DNA from: Canna indica
Taxonomy: Eukaryota; Streptophyta; Magnoliopsida; Zingiberales; Cannaceae
Direction: 5' to 3'
DNA length: 64,000 bases
Assembly: GCA_034359265.1 (NCBI GenBank)
Contig: CP136890.1
Span: 63,985,501 to 64,049,500, forward strand
Positions 34,171 to 47,425 of the stretch are shown piece after piece (the first letter of the stretch is position 1; the number at the start of each line of letters is the position of its first letter). Position numbers and translations under genes: made by a program. The notes below the pieces were generated by a model. That model worked only from the letters and a program-made list of their open reading frames with translations. It had not been told where the DNA came from and ran no database searches.

Positions 34171-37100
34171 TAGAGGTGGCAACGGGCCGTGCCAGGCATG
34201 GCCCGAACCACTGGCAGCCAAGCCCAACCCGAGCAAGAGCCCGCCCAGCAGGGCTCGGGCCGGGTTCGGGCAGACCCGAAAATTAATTATTTAATTTAAA
34301 TTTTTAAATTTTAAATTTAAATTTTTAAAGGTTTAAATTTAAATTTTTAAAGGTTTAAATTTTAAAAATTAATGATTACGGGTTAATTTTGAACTTGGGC
34401 CTCTAATTTTATTAATAATTGTACTAAATTTTATTATATATTTTTTAACACATTTTTTATATGTAACACAGTACAAATTAATAAAAAGAATTTTAGAAAA
34501 TCAAATTATAATTAAATTTTTATTTATCTTTAATACAAAAATATTCATCCAATGATAAAATAATTTTTTTAATATTATAATAGATCGCACCTTAAAAGGT
34601 TGCCTACGTACCTTCTATAGCTAAACTTGTACTCCCCAATGATTAACTATAGAAGGATCAGGTCTACGTAGTTCTTTTTACATTTTTAATCACCCGTAGT
34701 CCCGGTGATTTAACTTGTACTTAGATCAGCAACACCAGTTTCGCTTGTTTGAGCTTCCTCCTCTCCCGATGATGAAGTGTTGTGTCCTCCCTTATCTTGT
34801 AATCTATCTTCAACATCCAACCAGCAGTCTTTTAAGCAAATGCACATTTCAACTGTTTCTTCACTCATTTAGCTTTTTTTTTCGTCGACGAATTCTATTT
34901 CCTGCACTAAAACAAGACTCAGAAGCTACTATAGACACATGAACAGTTAGTATATCACGTGCCATGATGGAAATAATAGGATACATATTTTTTTGTTTTT
35001 TCCACCATGGTAAAATTTCATTATCATCTATTTCTTCAGAATGATTATGATCTAGAAAAAAAAGTAATTCATTAAAATTAGTAGATTTAATTTTTTTATT
35101 CTACGACCAAGTTGAGAATTAATATTATTTCCACCATCATCTCTTAATCTAGAAGAAGAAGATATTGTCTTATTTGTAATTATATCACCAAATTTTGAAG
35201 CGTAAAATACAAACATAGAATTCAATAAATTCAAAATTTTAATTTTTTTTTTCAACATTATCTAATTCCATATTGTTATAATAATCATCTAACAACATAT
35301 TTAAACCATCAATTTTCATTCTAGGATCTAAACATATTGCTAAACAAAATAAAGTAGGTATATCTGACCAATACTTTTTAAATTTAGATTCTATTAAAGA
35401 AATAATTTGTGCAAATAAAGGATGGTGTCTATATGAAGAAAATACTTCACTAATACGAACTATATGTGAAAGAGTTAAATTACATGTAGGATAATGAACA
35501 CCGGAAAGTTGTTCGGTAGCTTTATTAAAAAGTTCTAAAATTTGAGTAATATGCCCATCAACTAACCAATCATTATTATTAATTGGATCACCAGGCATAT
35601 TTTGATTGTAAAACATTGTAAGGATATCTTGATATCTTATTGTAGACATAAGCATATGATATGTTGAATTCCATCTAGTAATAACATAACCATTAAATTT
35701 TTTAAATGGTTTATTAAAAGATTGACATAATTTTTTAAATTATTGTGTTCTTGCTTTTGAAGAACGCATATATCTAATAACATCTCTTATTTTTTCTATA
35801 TGTATATTTACTTGTTTTAAACCATCTTGTACACATAAATTAAGAACATGACAAACACAACGAACATGAAATAATTCACCTTCTAATACTGGTTTAAATA
35901 ATTGTATAAGGGGAGGGATAGCAGCATCATTATTACTAGCATTATTAAAACTAATCGAATTTTTTTTATCGTTTATATTATAGAAAGATGTTACAAATCT
36001 AATAGCAGAAAAAATGGCAACAGAAGTGTGTGGATATTCAAAAACTTCAAAACTAATTATTCTTTTTTGCAAAATAAAATTTTCATCAATCCAATGTGCA
36101 GTAACACAAATGTAAGAATTAGTAGTACGTTGACTAGACCAAACATCAGATGTTAAAGAAATTTTTGATTTATTATTTTGAAAACTAGTCATTATATTTT
36201 CTTTATATGTAAAAAATAATTTTAAAGCATCACTTTTCATTGTATTTCGAGTAATTTTTTTATATTTTGATTGTAAAGTATTTTGAATCCAACTAGAAAA
36301 TCTTGGTTGATCAACAAAACTAAAAGGAGATTCACTTTGAACAATTAATTTTGCAAGTTCTCGACGTTGAAAATCATGATCATACGAAAAAGTTGTTAAA
36401 CCAGAAGAAGATAAATTAAGAATTTGTTGAGCTTGTGTAACCTCAGTGTTATGACCCTTTGCATGACGTAATAAATGACCCGTTCCTCCGGTTGTTGAAG
36501 CCGAAAGAATTTTTTGACATTTTTTTGCACCGGGCTTTTGTTATGGTGCCATCAGGTTCAATAATTTTCTAAAAATATTCCCAAACCATACTTTTTTTTA
36601 TACCTGATGGACATAAATTAATAGATGGACTTATCTCTATGTTTTGATTTTGTTGAGTGGTAGGAGTGGTAGGAGTAGTAGGAGACATCTCTTCTAACAT
36701 ATTTGATCCAGTTTGTGGAGTATAACCTGAAAAACCTCCATCCGTCATTAGTAAAAATTAAAAATATAAAAAGTATAAATATTATACTAATCAATGAAAC
36801 AAATTGAAGAGATTAAAAAAAATTAACAACAATCTTGAATCCTTGGCTTCTTGATGAGCTTAAAATATTGTTGATCGTTGAGAGTAAGAGATTTGAGAAA
36901 TGAAAGTTGAGAGTTGAGGATTGAGAGAAAGAGTTGAAGATGAAGATAGAAGAAATGAGGAAGGGGAGGAATAAAAAAATTTCTTATAAAAAATATTCGT
37001 CGGCCCGAGCCAAGTCTGGCTCGGGCTGACCTACGTCTAGCGCGCGCCAGACCTGGTTTGGTGCGCGCCAGATCCAGGTTGGCGCGCCGACGTAGGCCTG

Positions 37101-37354
37101 GCGCGCGCCAAACTCTGGTCTGGTAGCGCCGATCTAGGCCTGGCGCACGCCAGGCCTCCCGTGCTCGACCAGAGCACGGGCACACGGGCCATGGTCGGCC
37201 CGCGTGCCGTGCTCGGGCTAGCACGGTGCGCAGGCCGTGCTAGGCACGGCCCGCGTGCCCAGAAGGCGAGCCCGGCCCGTCTTGTGGGCACAGCCGTGCT
37301 AGGCCAGGCCCGGCCCATGCCACCCATGGGCTGGCCCAACCCGTGCCGCCTCTA
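34171..37354 (-). mobile_element. hAT transposon with 8-bp duplication
   Basis: The left end is TAGAGGTGGCAACGGG, the right end inverted TAGAGGCGGCACGGG. The duplication ATGAAAGG is exact on both sides (34163-34170 and 37355-37362). Subterminal regions are GGCCCG/GGCGCGCC-rich (34190-34280 and 37000-37340). The 3.2-kb body carries a hAT transposase on the minus strand (34690-36748), decayed. Confidence 0.92.
34690..36748 (-). pseudogene. hAT-family transposase, decayed
   Basis: The start ATG at 36746-36748 gives MTDGGFSGYTP. Then come SMVWEYF with a stop, a degenerate BED zinc-finger region (CKKMSKILSAS ... HLLRHAKGH), FSYDHDFQRRELAKLIV, LTSDVWSSQRTTNSYICVTA, FHVRCVCHVLNLCVQDGL, VITRWNSTYHML, FCLAICLDPRMK, and a C-terminal dimerisation block (WWKKQK ... 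MARDILTVHVSIVASESCFS). The order is that of plant Ac-like/Tip100-like hAT transposases. Stops occur near 36570, 35738, 35238 and further down. It acts on element ends in the nucleus; this copy is not functional. Confidence 0.85.
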
Positions 37355-37362
37355 ATGAAAGG

Positions 37363-38514
37363 AGGGTAAAAAGAATCTCTTTAAAAAATTTCCTCAATTT
37401 TTCATGTTTACCCTACATTATACCTTAAAGGTGGCAATGGACTGGGCTCATGTCAGTGTTCGGCATGGCCCAAAATTATTTAGGATCAACCTAGCTCAAT
37501 TTGTGGCCCGGACACTCAAGGGTCACGCTCAGGTCAATTTGAAAATAATATAATAAAAAAAATTAAAATATTTTTCAAAATGTAAAATATCATAAAATAA
37601 ATAACAGAAATAAAAATAATGAAATAAATATTTATGTACATAATTTAAACTATTACATAATTTAAACTATTAACTAATTTAAACTAAAATGATCGATGCT
37701 AGCCCTATAGAATTAGATGTAAGCTTGACCCATCTGACCAAGCTGATTGAACCTAACCTTGGGATTACATGTATCTTGAGCTAATTCACTTGAATTTTTT
37801 TTGAACCCAATCATATTAAGTCCAATTGTATATTTAACTCAATCTTGAGGAGTCATAAATATTAAGCTTTTATTTGTTCCTTCTTTTGATCACTAAAACA
37901 AACCAAACATAAAGTATAACTAAATTTTAGAAACATATCATTTATCTTTTGTCATATTATCATTGTTATCTTTTAAAATTTTATGGAAAAATTACTTTAA
38001 AGACCTAATCTTTAGCTAAATTACATTTTAAAAAAAGCTTGATGTGGCATTATGACATCATTAACCTATTATCCAAAACACTATTACATATTGATGTTGT
38101 AATATTGATGTGGCATTATGACATAACATAATATACTATCATTTCTTACTCCCCCTCTAGCAACTTCCTCTTCTATCAATGACCCCCTAAATTAGGGGCT
38201 CCCTCCTCCTCTAGCAATTTCCTCTTCTATCTCTGACCTCCTAAATTAGCGAAGGAGACTAGCAAAGGAGGAGGGAATATGAGGAAAATGAGAAGAACTT
38301 GATCGGAAGAGGAATATGGAGAGAAGAAAGAGAAAAGAGCATGGTGGTGATGGAATAGTGAAGAGGAGAATAAATATTAGAAAGAGATCGGCCAAGCAGA
38401 GAGGAGGAGGTGATGGTAGAGGAGGAGGAGGAAGATGAGGAGAAGGGACGGAGAGAATGAGGTGGTAGTTGTAACAAGGTGAATTTTGGGCTCAAAAATT
38501 TCACCAAATGATGG
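37363..38514. other. Mostly unassigned DNA with a hAT-like end
   Basis: TAAAGGTGGCAATGGACTGG near 37426 resembles a hAT terminus, and GGCCC-rich DNA follows to about 37530, but no opposite end is visible. Further right is AT-rich DNA, then two tandem copies of about 55 bases (38149-38250, CTCTAGCAAYTTCCTCTTCT) and a purine-rich stretch to 38460. No gene recognised. Confidence 0.45.
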
Positions 38515-39329
38515 TGTTGAGCAGTTCGCCCTCTCAACAACCCACTACTCATCGTGCACAGTCCTGCACATACCATCACAGGGAGTCGCTTACTGCTGTC
38601 AAAACAGCAACTGCAGCGCAACAAACAGCATGGATGATACAACAAAAATGTAACATAAGGGAAACATACTTGCATTACAACAATATACAAGATTGAACAA
38701 AACCCTAACGAAAACTAGTCACTTAGCCACGCTGCCAATGTCAAGACACCACACTTGACAACTCTTACATGCACATACACACATACAAGAGAGAGTTGAC
38801 CAACAAGCCTTGAACAACACCAAGCACCATGAAAGTACCACCAACTATCATCAAAATCGACACAAGGCACCCTTCAATGGGGTGTAGACCCAGCCACAGG
38901 GAAAATCACAACCTTACAACAAGGCAGTGGTCGGTTACAATCGACCCCAACTGTCCAAATTGTAGCAAATTGCCAACCCAAGCTTCAGTCTAGTCCGCAC
39001 GATGCTTGGGGTTGTTTGGGCTGAGTCTGAGTGCCACTAAACACTCAGTTTGTCATGTGCAACTCAACACATGACCCGATCAGTCCACCAAGTGATCTCT
39101 GTCCATGGAGCATCATTGAGCCGCTGCCATCATTGATCGGGGCAGCGGCTCGGCAACACTTTGCTTCTCTCCAATGTTCGCAACAAGCCAACCGCTTCAC
39201 ATCTTTCCCAAGCCAATGTTCGCATCGATAGCCGCATCGATCCGCATCCATCCTAATTGATGTCCTCAACGACTACAACCTGCATCATGGCTGCATATGA
39301 TTGCTCCGATTGATCAACGTCCATTGCTC

Positions 39330-39567
39330 CTTCTCCATGCCCGTGCCTTCGCGCACATGGGCCTCCGCAGCGCCATGCCCCAGGCCATTACGCACACAGG
39401 CCAACGCAACGCCACACCCTATGTCTTTGCGTACATAGGACTTTGTTGCTCTGCAATGCCATGCCATGCCTCACCATTACACACGCGGGTCTCCGCTGCT
39501 TCGCAATGCTCTCCTCGTGCCCTTGCGCACGCGGGTCTCCGCTACTCCACAACATGTTGCCTTGCGC
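39330..39567. repeat. GC-rich imperfect repeats interrupted by retroelement
   Basis: Imperfect copies of a CTTGCGCACGCGGGTCTCCG CTGCTCCGCAATG-like unit, about 55-65 bases apart, run to 39567. They continue beyond the nested retroelements at 56854-56900 (CTTGCGCACGCTGGTCTCCG). Confidence 0.7.
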
Positions 39568-39572
39568 CGGCC

Positions 39573-40844
39573 TGTAGGCGAAATGGAGACACTAGAAGGG
39601 AGGTGAATAGTGTGTTTACTAAATTGATTAGCCTAAATATCGAATTTAATCAATTACTTAAATCGTTTAGGCAATTTGTGATTTAATGATTGGATGCGAA
39701 AGCGATAAATAAATAAGCAATTAAAATAAATAATAAAGCAATGCAAACACGTTAATTTATAGTGGTTCGGCCCTAATGCCTACTCCACTACCTAAGCACC
39801 CCGCTTAGGATTTCCAAACTAGTTTTACTAGATTAACTCGGTTTCCCTTACACAGAGGACTTTTCACTCGAAGAGCCGCACTCTCGACCTAAGGTACTTC
39901 TACACCCGGAAGTCTCTGCCTTCTTATTGAGAGGACTCTTCCACCTCAACCCTAAGGGACAACTAAACTAATCATAGTAAACATTAAGTTTACACAAATG
40001 ACTTTACACCTAACACCAGGTAACCACTTCCACACAAGAAGACCTAACACCCTGTCTTCGTACAAATCCAAATTAAAGAAATGATAAATTAACAGTTAAA
40101 AATACAAGTGAAAAGAGCTTAAGATAAAACTAAGATTATCTACTCTTTTCCAAGCCTTGTAGCCTCCAACTCGCCAGTAAATGTGCTTTGAGTCGAAGCC
40201 GAGTTAAAGAGCAGTTGGCGCTTGAAGACGAACTCGATAGAAGAACAGAGTGCACTGCAATCGATCTTTGGAAGGCTTAAATCTCTTCTTAAATGCTCAA
40301 TAAAATCTGTAAGATTAAGGGAAGAAGGTTAAATGAGATAGGTGAGGTATATTTATACCCACACGAAGAAACGGTCGACCGAAGTAGCCATTGCCTATTT
40401 TAGGCAGTGTTCGGTCGACCAACCGGTTGACCGACAAGGGCTGACCTTTTTCTTACCTTGTTCGGTTGACCTTTGAGCCGATTTTCAGCCGATTGACCGA
40501 ATTTAGGCTGAATTGTATTTTTCAGCCGATTTTCTTCCGCGCTTCGTTTCTGGGTTCCGTCTTTCAATGACCATCAACTTGGAGAGTTTTCATTTGATCT
40601 TTGAGCCCGTCCAATGCGACTTTGGTGCACTCGTTGATCTTCGAGAAACTCCGCAACGAACCCGAGCGCGACGATCAATGTCCTTCCGATTTTCCGATTT
40701 CTTCTGATTTTTCCGATCGAGGACATCGAACGCTAATTGATATGCAACCTGAAGATATTCTCAATGAAATATTAGTTCCATGTTTGTTATCATCAAAACC
40801 GAGATTAAGAGATTAAGACTAGGGTTGAAAACCTAAAGCCAACA
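39573..40844 (-). repeat. Outer element left (3') LTR
   Basis: 1272 bases from TGTAGGC to CCAACA. It aligns with the right LTR but lacks about 275 bases of the GGTCGACC-rich region: the text jumps from GAAGAAACGGTCGACC straight to GAAGTAGCC. This would fit a deletion between two short GGTCGACC repeats. A minus-strand TATA box lies at 40350. Confidence 0.9.
40350..40357 (-). promoter_or_regulatory. TATA box, outer element 3' LTR
   Basis: Minus strand TATAAATA in the context GGGTATAAATATACC. The same site is in the other LTR at 46996. Confidence 0.7.
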
Positions 40845-40858
40845 ATCTCCCCCTTTTT
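40845..40858 (-). other. Polypurine tract of the outer element
   Basis: Minus strand AAAAAGGGGGAGAT directly next to the 3' LTR. It is the plus-strand DNA synthesis primer site of the element. Confidence 0.85.
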
Positions 40859-40869
40859 GATGATGACAA

Positions 40870-43800
40870 ACATCCTTAAGAAAATATATCATTGAAAGCA
40901 TAAAGGATATCAACTAAGGGATTTCTCCCTCTATCAATATGCATATTTATGAAAATAAACTCCCACTATCTATATGCATGGATTTCCTATATTTTTCTCC
41001 CCTTTATCTATAATTTTCTCCCCAATTTTCACCTATAATTTTCTCCATGGTTTTCTCCCCCTTTTCTCCATAGTTTTCTCCTAATTTTCTTATACTTTTC
41101 TCCCCCTTTATACCTATACTCTTCTCCCCCTTTTGACATCAATCAAAAAGGGCAAGAAAGGCCAATCTAGTTAAAGGGATGAAACACAAGTAATTTTTCA
41201 TGAAGTTGAGACTCTAAAGATTTTTCATGAAACATGAAGATCTCAACCAAATGGATGGAAAAAAAATATTTAATATGAAACAAAATCATTCATGATATCA
41301 AAGAATGATAGATGGAATTCAAAACTAAGTCATGTATGCACTCAATATTTCCATGAATATTGTTTCTTTTTCATGACATTTTTGACCTCATTCAAACTTT
41401 CACAATACAAAGATATAGTCATTTGAAGCATGTATATCAAGTTTGAAATGAGACTAATGTCATACAATCAAGATATGAGCTTAGCATGTCTTCATTTGAA
41501 ATAAACATGAAAAAATATGAAAATGCTAAGTCTCAAGTTTTGCTATCTACTCATGTTTTCTCAAACTTAGACATCTAGACATCAAACATGAGAGAATGTA
41601 AGTCTATGAATCAAGTTTGGGCTTAAGATGAATTTTTTTTAAAGTTTCTTTGTTAACTTAGGTCAACCTATACTTCAAGATTTGAAAAAAATCAAACTTT
41701 TAAATCTATACAACATCATATTTTTGATGAAAATCTTTGGTATCAATTTTTGGACGAAAGTTTTTGATACCAATTATTGAATGGTCATTTGAAATGCATG
41801 TATAAAGTTTGAACTCAAAAGAATTTTCAAATACCATTTTTCATCGTATATTGATTTTAATCAAAAGCTTATTTTTAAGATATCGCTCAATATATCAAAA
41901 TTATTTTTAGAAATGATTTCACTCAAGGAATAATGAGAACGATATTAGAGATGAAATCAAAATAGCATGCACAAAGTTTCATTTGAAGTTTTTGAAGAAA
42001 ATTCAAAGTATCGAAAAGATTGATATTTTAAATAAGTGATACTTTGAGTTTTGAAATCCAACTTCAAAATTCCATTATTAATTAGATTCTTGATGAAATG
42101 TTTTGAAATTTTTACTGAAGAAACTAGATTTTTCAGTGAACATGCAGTTTCAAGAATCATTTAAAAAAAAAAATTCTATATTTTTCTAGAAATAACTGAA
42201 ATTGCTACCAAATGTAGGTTGAAATGATATTTTTGCAATTTTCAGTTATTCTTAAAATTTGTTCAATTTTCATTCAAACTTTCATGACACCACATGATGG
42301 TCATGTAAAGAGTATATGTCAAGTTTGAAATGAAAATTATGTCCTTAAGTCAAGATATCAACCTAGCATGATTTCATTCAAAACTAAACTAGTTTTTATG
42401 AGACTTGTTAAGTTTCAATCTTAACATTTACTCATGATTTTTCAAATTTAAACCTATGGATACCTAACATGAGTAAATCTAAATATGTTCCCCAAATATG
42501 GATTGAAAATGAGACCTTTAAGTCAACTTGGTTCAAAAGAGGTTTTCATGAATTGACCTAAATTGTCATTTTATCCATATCCATATTAATTTTTCATTCT
42601 AAATGCATGGAAACATGTCATACTTATTCCTAAACATGTTTATGAAGTTTTGGACTTAAAATGAAATGTCCAAGTCGATTTGTTGACTTGGGTCAAATTT
42701 CTCAAGCTTAAGTCCTCTAAATTGACTTAGTTTTCAATTTGCTCAATCTCTTATGAATTTTTAATTTTAAGCAAATGACAACTAATCATTAACACACATA
42801 AACATGTTCATCAACTTTTCAACTTGAGATGAAGTCACTAAAGAAAGGTATTAACCTAGTTCAATTTCATAAAATATCATGATATCATGAAATGAGCTAA
42901 GTTATCAAGATTTTTCTTACTCATTAGGATTCAAATATTTATCATGCATAATCAATCATGAGCATAGAGAAATCACTTAAGCATAAATATTCAAGTATTA
43001 TATTTACTCATGATTTTAATCATGAGCATAGAGAATTCACTTAACATTTACTCATGATTTTTCAAACTTAAACCTATGGATACCTAACATGAGTAAATCT
43101 AAACATGTTTATGAGGTTTGGACTTAAAAATGAAGTGTCCAAGTCAATCTGTTGACTTAGGTCAAACTTTTCAAGTTCAAGTCCTCTAAAGTGATATAAT
43201 TATCACATTGTTCATCTAGACATGAATTTTCATTTTTAAACACCTAGACTCAAGTGATATGTATATCTAAACATGTTTGACAACCACTAACTCAAAATGA
43301 GGTCTCTAATATGAATTTTAACCTAGAGCAAATTTTATTCAATCAAGATGTCATGAAATTGCCTAAGTTATCAAACTTTTACCTACTCATGAAATTTCAT
43401 ATATCATCATGCAACACCAATCATGAGTATAGAGACATCATTAAACATGAAAATTCAAGAATTATACTAAAATTTTTGTAAAACTAAATCATACCTTATT
43501 TCTGAAAATTTTCCCAAACTTTTTCATTTCCTTTTTCATTTGCTTTTAGATAGCATAGCTTTCATTAGCATTCACAACTTGCAAGTAGACATCATTAGTA
43601 TCATAATGAAATAATATGTGAACTAGCAAGCTAACATACTAAATAACACAAGTTTAATGCAAAGTTTCATTAAAAAAAAATTCAACCTATGCTATATAGT
43701 AAAGATTCATTTTAAGGTGGATACCATGATATCAAAATGAATCTAAGGGATCTTAAGATGTGAAACATTTGAAGAATAAGATCTCTACCCATGTTAAATT

Positions 43801-44560
43801 AGTTTGGACTTACAAGAAGGTCTCTAATAATAGATATTTACCTAGAGCAAGTTTCATTCAATGAAATTTGCGTAAGTGCTAAAATTCTACCTACTCATGA
43901 GAAATCAAGGATTTTATCATGCAAATCCAATCATGAGTATAGAGACATAGTTTAAGCTTAAATATTGAGGTATAACACTAAGATTTTGAATTTATCAAAG
44001 TTATACCTTATTCATGATAATTTGTCAAACTAATCTTTTTCTTCCTAACTAGCCTTCCTAAAATATTTATAACTTTCAAGTATACTTTATAAGTAGAAAA
44101 TGAAACCAAATCTACATGCAAGCTATCAAACTAAATAGCGAAGAGAAAAGCCAAATATCATTTTCAAAATTCAACTTCACTAAATAGCATGGATTCATTT
44201 TCATAATAATCATTCATGATAACAAAATGAATCAAGAGATCTCAAAATATGAAATTTTGAAAAGTAAGATCTCCAACCCTTCCTATTGGTTGCAAAACCG
44301 AAAGCCACAATTAGTCAATGATTTAAAATCGCAAGGTCGCTTAGGCCCATTACAAGCCACATAGGTCTCCGAAGAGACCGGAAAATCAAAAATAAAAAAT
44401 TATTTCCAAAGAACTCTTTTACAAGAGCGGAGAAAACAACTCAAATTAGACATGTATCATACTCTCCAACTAAAATAAAACAAGTTAAGGTAAGGAGATG
44501 ATACCACAATGTTTGATGCCAATTTTACCATAGGCATCTAGATGACTTGAAGTTACGACT
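40870..44560 (-). repeat. Long AT-rich non-coding region with diverged tandem repeats
   Basis: In the place where pol would be, there are 3.7 kb without ORFs. Diverged repeats are visible. ACTCATGATTTTTCAAA ... CCTATGGATACCTAACATGA occurs at 42430 and 43050. AAATGAAGTGTCCAAGTCAA-type text occurs at 42655 and 43130. The CCTACTCATGA ... CAATCATGAGTATAGAGACA block occurs at 43381 and 43891 (about 510 apart). ATGATA-CAAAATGAATC occurs at 43726 and 44218. The region probably grew by local duplication. Its function is unknown. Confidence 0.7.
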
Positions 44561-44614
44561 TTGAAATGGTTCAATCTTTGAATCCTCAAGCAACTTCAAT
44601 CAACCACCTTCATC

Positions 44615-46151
44615 TCACCCTTGTGTGGTAGCTCCCCTTATAATAGAATATGAGACTTTTGGTACCCAAATAGCTTTGGGTCCTTGGGGGTGAGTTGGCC
44701 TAGGAATCCAAAGTGTTTTAACTATACTTGGATTTTTCTTGAATGCACAATTGTAAATAGCATGGCCATAAATACCACAACAAAAACAATGTACATTAAA
44801 CTTCTTTTCCTTTTTGTTATGGACATGAGATTTATCATGAGAATGCTTGATATGAAAAGGATGATGGTCGTGAGCATTCTTAAGTGAAATATTTTTCTTT
44901 TGAATTTGAGGTTTAAAAGTGGAATCCCTAACATGAGATTTTGCATTAGAATGCATAGCATGAGTTTTTGCATTAGAATGCATAGCATGAGATTTATGAT
45001 GAACATAGGCATTTTTGAGAGAAACATTTTTCTTTCCAATTTTCTTGAAGGAAGTTGAGTTTCTCAAATTATGTACTTCCTTGTTCAAAACCAAAATCTC
45101 ATCTTTCAAAACATCAATTGACTTATGCATGGCATATAGTTAAGATTTCAAAATATTATTCTCACTTACGATTTTTGAATTTTCAAATTTCAAATTTTTA
45201 TTTTCAAGCTTTAAGTCCTTAAGCTCAAAATTCAATCTATCATGACATAAATCAAATGAGTTAGACTCCAATATCTCATTTTCTAGCTTTAAGTCCTTAA
45301 GCTCAAGTTTTAAGTTATCATGGCATGGATCAAAAAGCTTAGTCTTTAATTTTTCATTTTCTACTTCCAAGGCATGCACATGTGAACTAAGCTTAGAGTT
45401 TTCCTTCTTAAAATTTCTATTTTCCTTGTCCTTTTTAACCATCAAGGCATACATGATTTTATACTCATCCATCAATTCATCAAAATCATGAGAACTAGAT
45501 GAGTTAATACTAACATGACTAGAACAAGTGGAGTGTACCTCATTGTTATCATTCATGAGAAATTCTTTTGAGATGGCTTCATAGTCATGAAGGGGGGATG
45601 CTTCACTTGAGTAGGATGATGTGGAAGCATTTGACCTCCTCTTTGCCTTGTTCTTCATGGTACGATAATTCTTCCTTACATGCCCTTTCTCTTGGCATAC
45701 ATGGAAAATCACCTTTCTCTTTCGGCTTTTAGTGCTCCTATGACTGGAGACACTTTGGGCTTCAAAAACCATATTAGCATTTGGTGGATGACAATTGTCA
45801 TCACTCCCCTCATAAAGTGTATGGAGCTCTTAAGGTTTTTGCATAATTATAAAGCATGTTTAAAGTAGCCCAAATATCGAATGCGGAAGTACAATGCATG
45901 ATTTTCTCAAACACATTATTTTCCAAAGAATAAAATAAGCAATTTGTAGCTTTAGCATTTAACTCAAACATGCTAATTTCTTCTTGGGTCCATGCATTCA
46001 TATTTTTCATAGGTTCTATGTATTTTGACTTTACCATATTAAAAACACCTAAACCTTGAGTCTTTAGGAAAGTGTACATTCTACCCTTCCAAAGACCAAA
46101 GTTAGACTCATCAAACCTAGGGGGTATAGACGCTCCACACTCTAGAGCCAT
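44615..46151 (-). pseudogene. Gag-like region of the outer element
   Basis: 46151-45810 encodes MALECGASIPPRFDESNFGL then W, NAKATNCLFYSLENNVFEKI, the N-terminal gag (UBN2/DUF4219-like) domain of copia elements. After a break, 45772-45140 has a basic stretch with a degenerate zinc knuckle (HVCQEKGHVRKNY) and an acidic coiled-coil region. 45130-44615 continues with repeated KSHAMHSNAK blocks and a second zinc knuckle (CFCCGIYGHAIYNC) then WIPRPTHPQGPKAIWVPK. Stops separate the three frames. Gag packages the element RNA in virus-like particles; here it is probably inactive in this copy. Confidence 0.72.
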
Positions 46152-46202
46152 TTTACGATCGAGAGATGTTGTAGAGGAGATGGTGAAATCTCAATCTACG
46201 AA

Positions 46203-46217
46203 CCCGCTATGATACCA
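46203..46217 (-). other. Primer-binding site of the outer element
   Basis: Minus strand TGGTATCATAGCGGG next to the right LTR. It resembles the plant initiator tRNA-Met 3' end complement (TGGTATCAGAGC), with one change. Confidence 0.8.
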
Positions 46218-46995
46218 ATTATAAGCAAAATGGCGACACTAGAGGGAGGGTGAATAATGTGTTTACTAAATTGATAGCCTAAATATCAAATTTAATCGTT
46301 TACTTAAATCATTTCGGCAATTTGCGATTTGATGACTGGATGCGGAAGCGATAAATAATTAAGCAATTAAAATAAACAATAAAGCAATGCAAACACGTTA
46401 ATTTATAGCGGTTCGGCCCCAATGCCTACTCCACTACCTAAGCACCCCGCTTAGGATTTCCAAACTAGTTTTAATAGATTAATTCAGTTTCCCTTACACA
46501 GAGGACTTTTCACTCGAAAAGTCACACTCTCGACCTAAGGTACTTCCACACCCGAAAGTCTCCGTCTTCTTATCGAGAGCACTCTTCCACCTCAACCCTA
46601 AGGGACAACTAAACTAATCCTAGTAAACATTAAGTTTACACAAGTGGCTTTACACCTAACACCAGATAACCACTTCCACACAAGAAGACCTAACACCCGG
46701 TCTTCGTACAAACCCAAATCAAAGAAACGATAAATTAACAGTTAAAAATACAAATGAAAAGAGCTTAAGATAAAACTAAGATTATTTACTCTTTTCCAAG
46801 CCTTGTAGCCTCCAACTCTCTAGTAAATGTGCTTTGATTCGAAGCCGAGTTGAGGAGCAGTTGGCGCTTGAAGACAAACTCGACAGAAGAACATAGCACA
46901 CTGCAATCGATCTTTGGAAGGCTTAAATCGCTTCTTAAATGCTCAATAAAATCTGTAAGATTAAGGGAAGAAGGTTAAATGAGATAGGTGAGGTA

Positions 46996-47003
46996 TATTT
47001 ATA
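46996..47003 (-). promoter_or_regulatory. TATA box, outer element 5' LTR
   Basis: Minus strand TATAAATA. The GGTCGACC array (47060-47425) is immediately upstream in the direction of transcription, so array and TATA together form the U3 promoter region. Confidence 0.75.
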
Positions 47004-47059
47004 CCCTCACGAAGAAACGACGGCTCAACGGATAGTTTTTTATCTGTTGCAGGACCCAG

Positions 47060-47425
47060 ATCGATTGGTCAGTCGACCGATCGATCGATCGGTCATTCGA
47101 CCGCTTCATTCTTCCCTGTGAGCGATCGACCGATGAGCCGACCGCCCAGACGCGAATCCATCGATCACGCCTTCAGTCGACCCATCGGTCGACATATGCG
47201 AACTCGCATCTCGGCTATTCGTAGGTCGGTCGACCGACGCGATCTCTCGTCTCGGCTATCCATTGGTCGGTCGACCGACGGGCTTACTGCCTGATTTCGA
47301 CCTATGTCGGTCGACCGACCAATCGACCGAAGTAGCCACTGCCTATTTTAGGCAGTGTTCGGTCGACCAACCAGTCGACCGACAAGGCTACTGGCATTTT
47401 TCTTACCCTGTTCGGTCGATCGAAT
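47060..47425. repeat. GGTCGACC palindrome array, outer element 5' LTR
   Basis: Many copies of GGTCGACCGA, TCGGTCGACC and close variants (GATCGATCG, AGTCGACC) in both orientations within 365 bases. Because the core is self-complementary the array can fold extensively. Confidence 0.9.

Noticed and set aside
38259..38690. 143-codon minus-strand ORF with poly-Ser
   Set aside because: It comes from a purine-rich stretch on the plus strand; no domain, and it crosses the likely LTR start at 38515.
39031..39686. His/Arg-rich ORFs around the GC-rich repeats
   Set aside because: They follow the imperfect repeat unit, cross the retroelement boundary at 39573, and show no domain.
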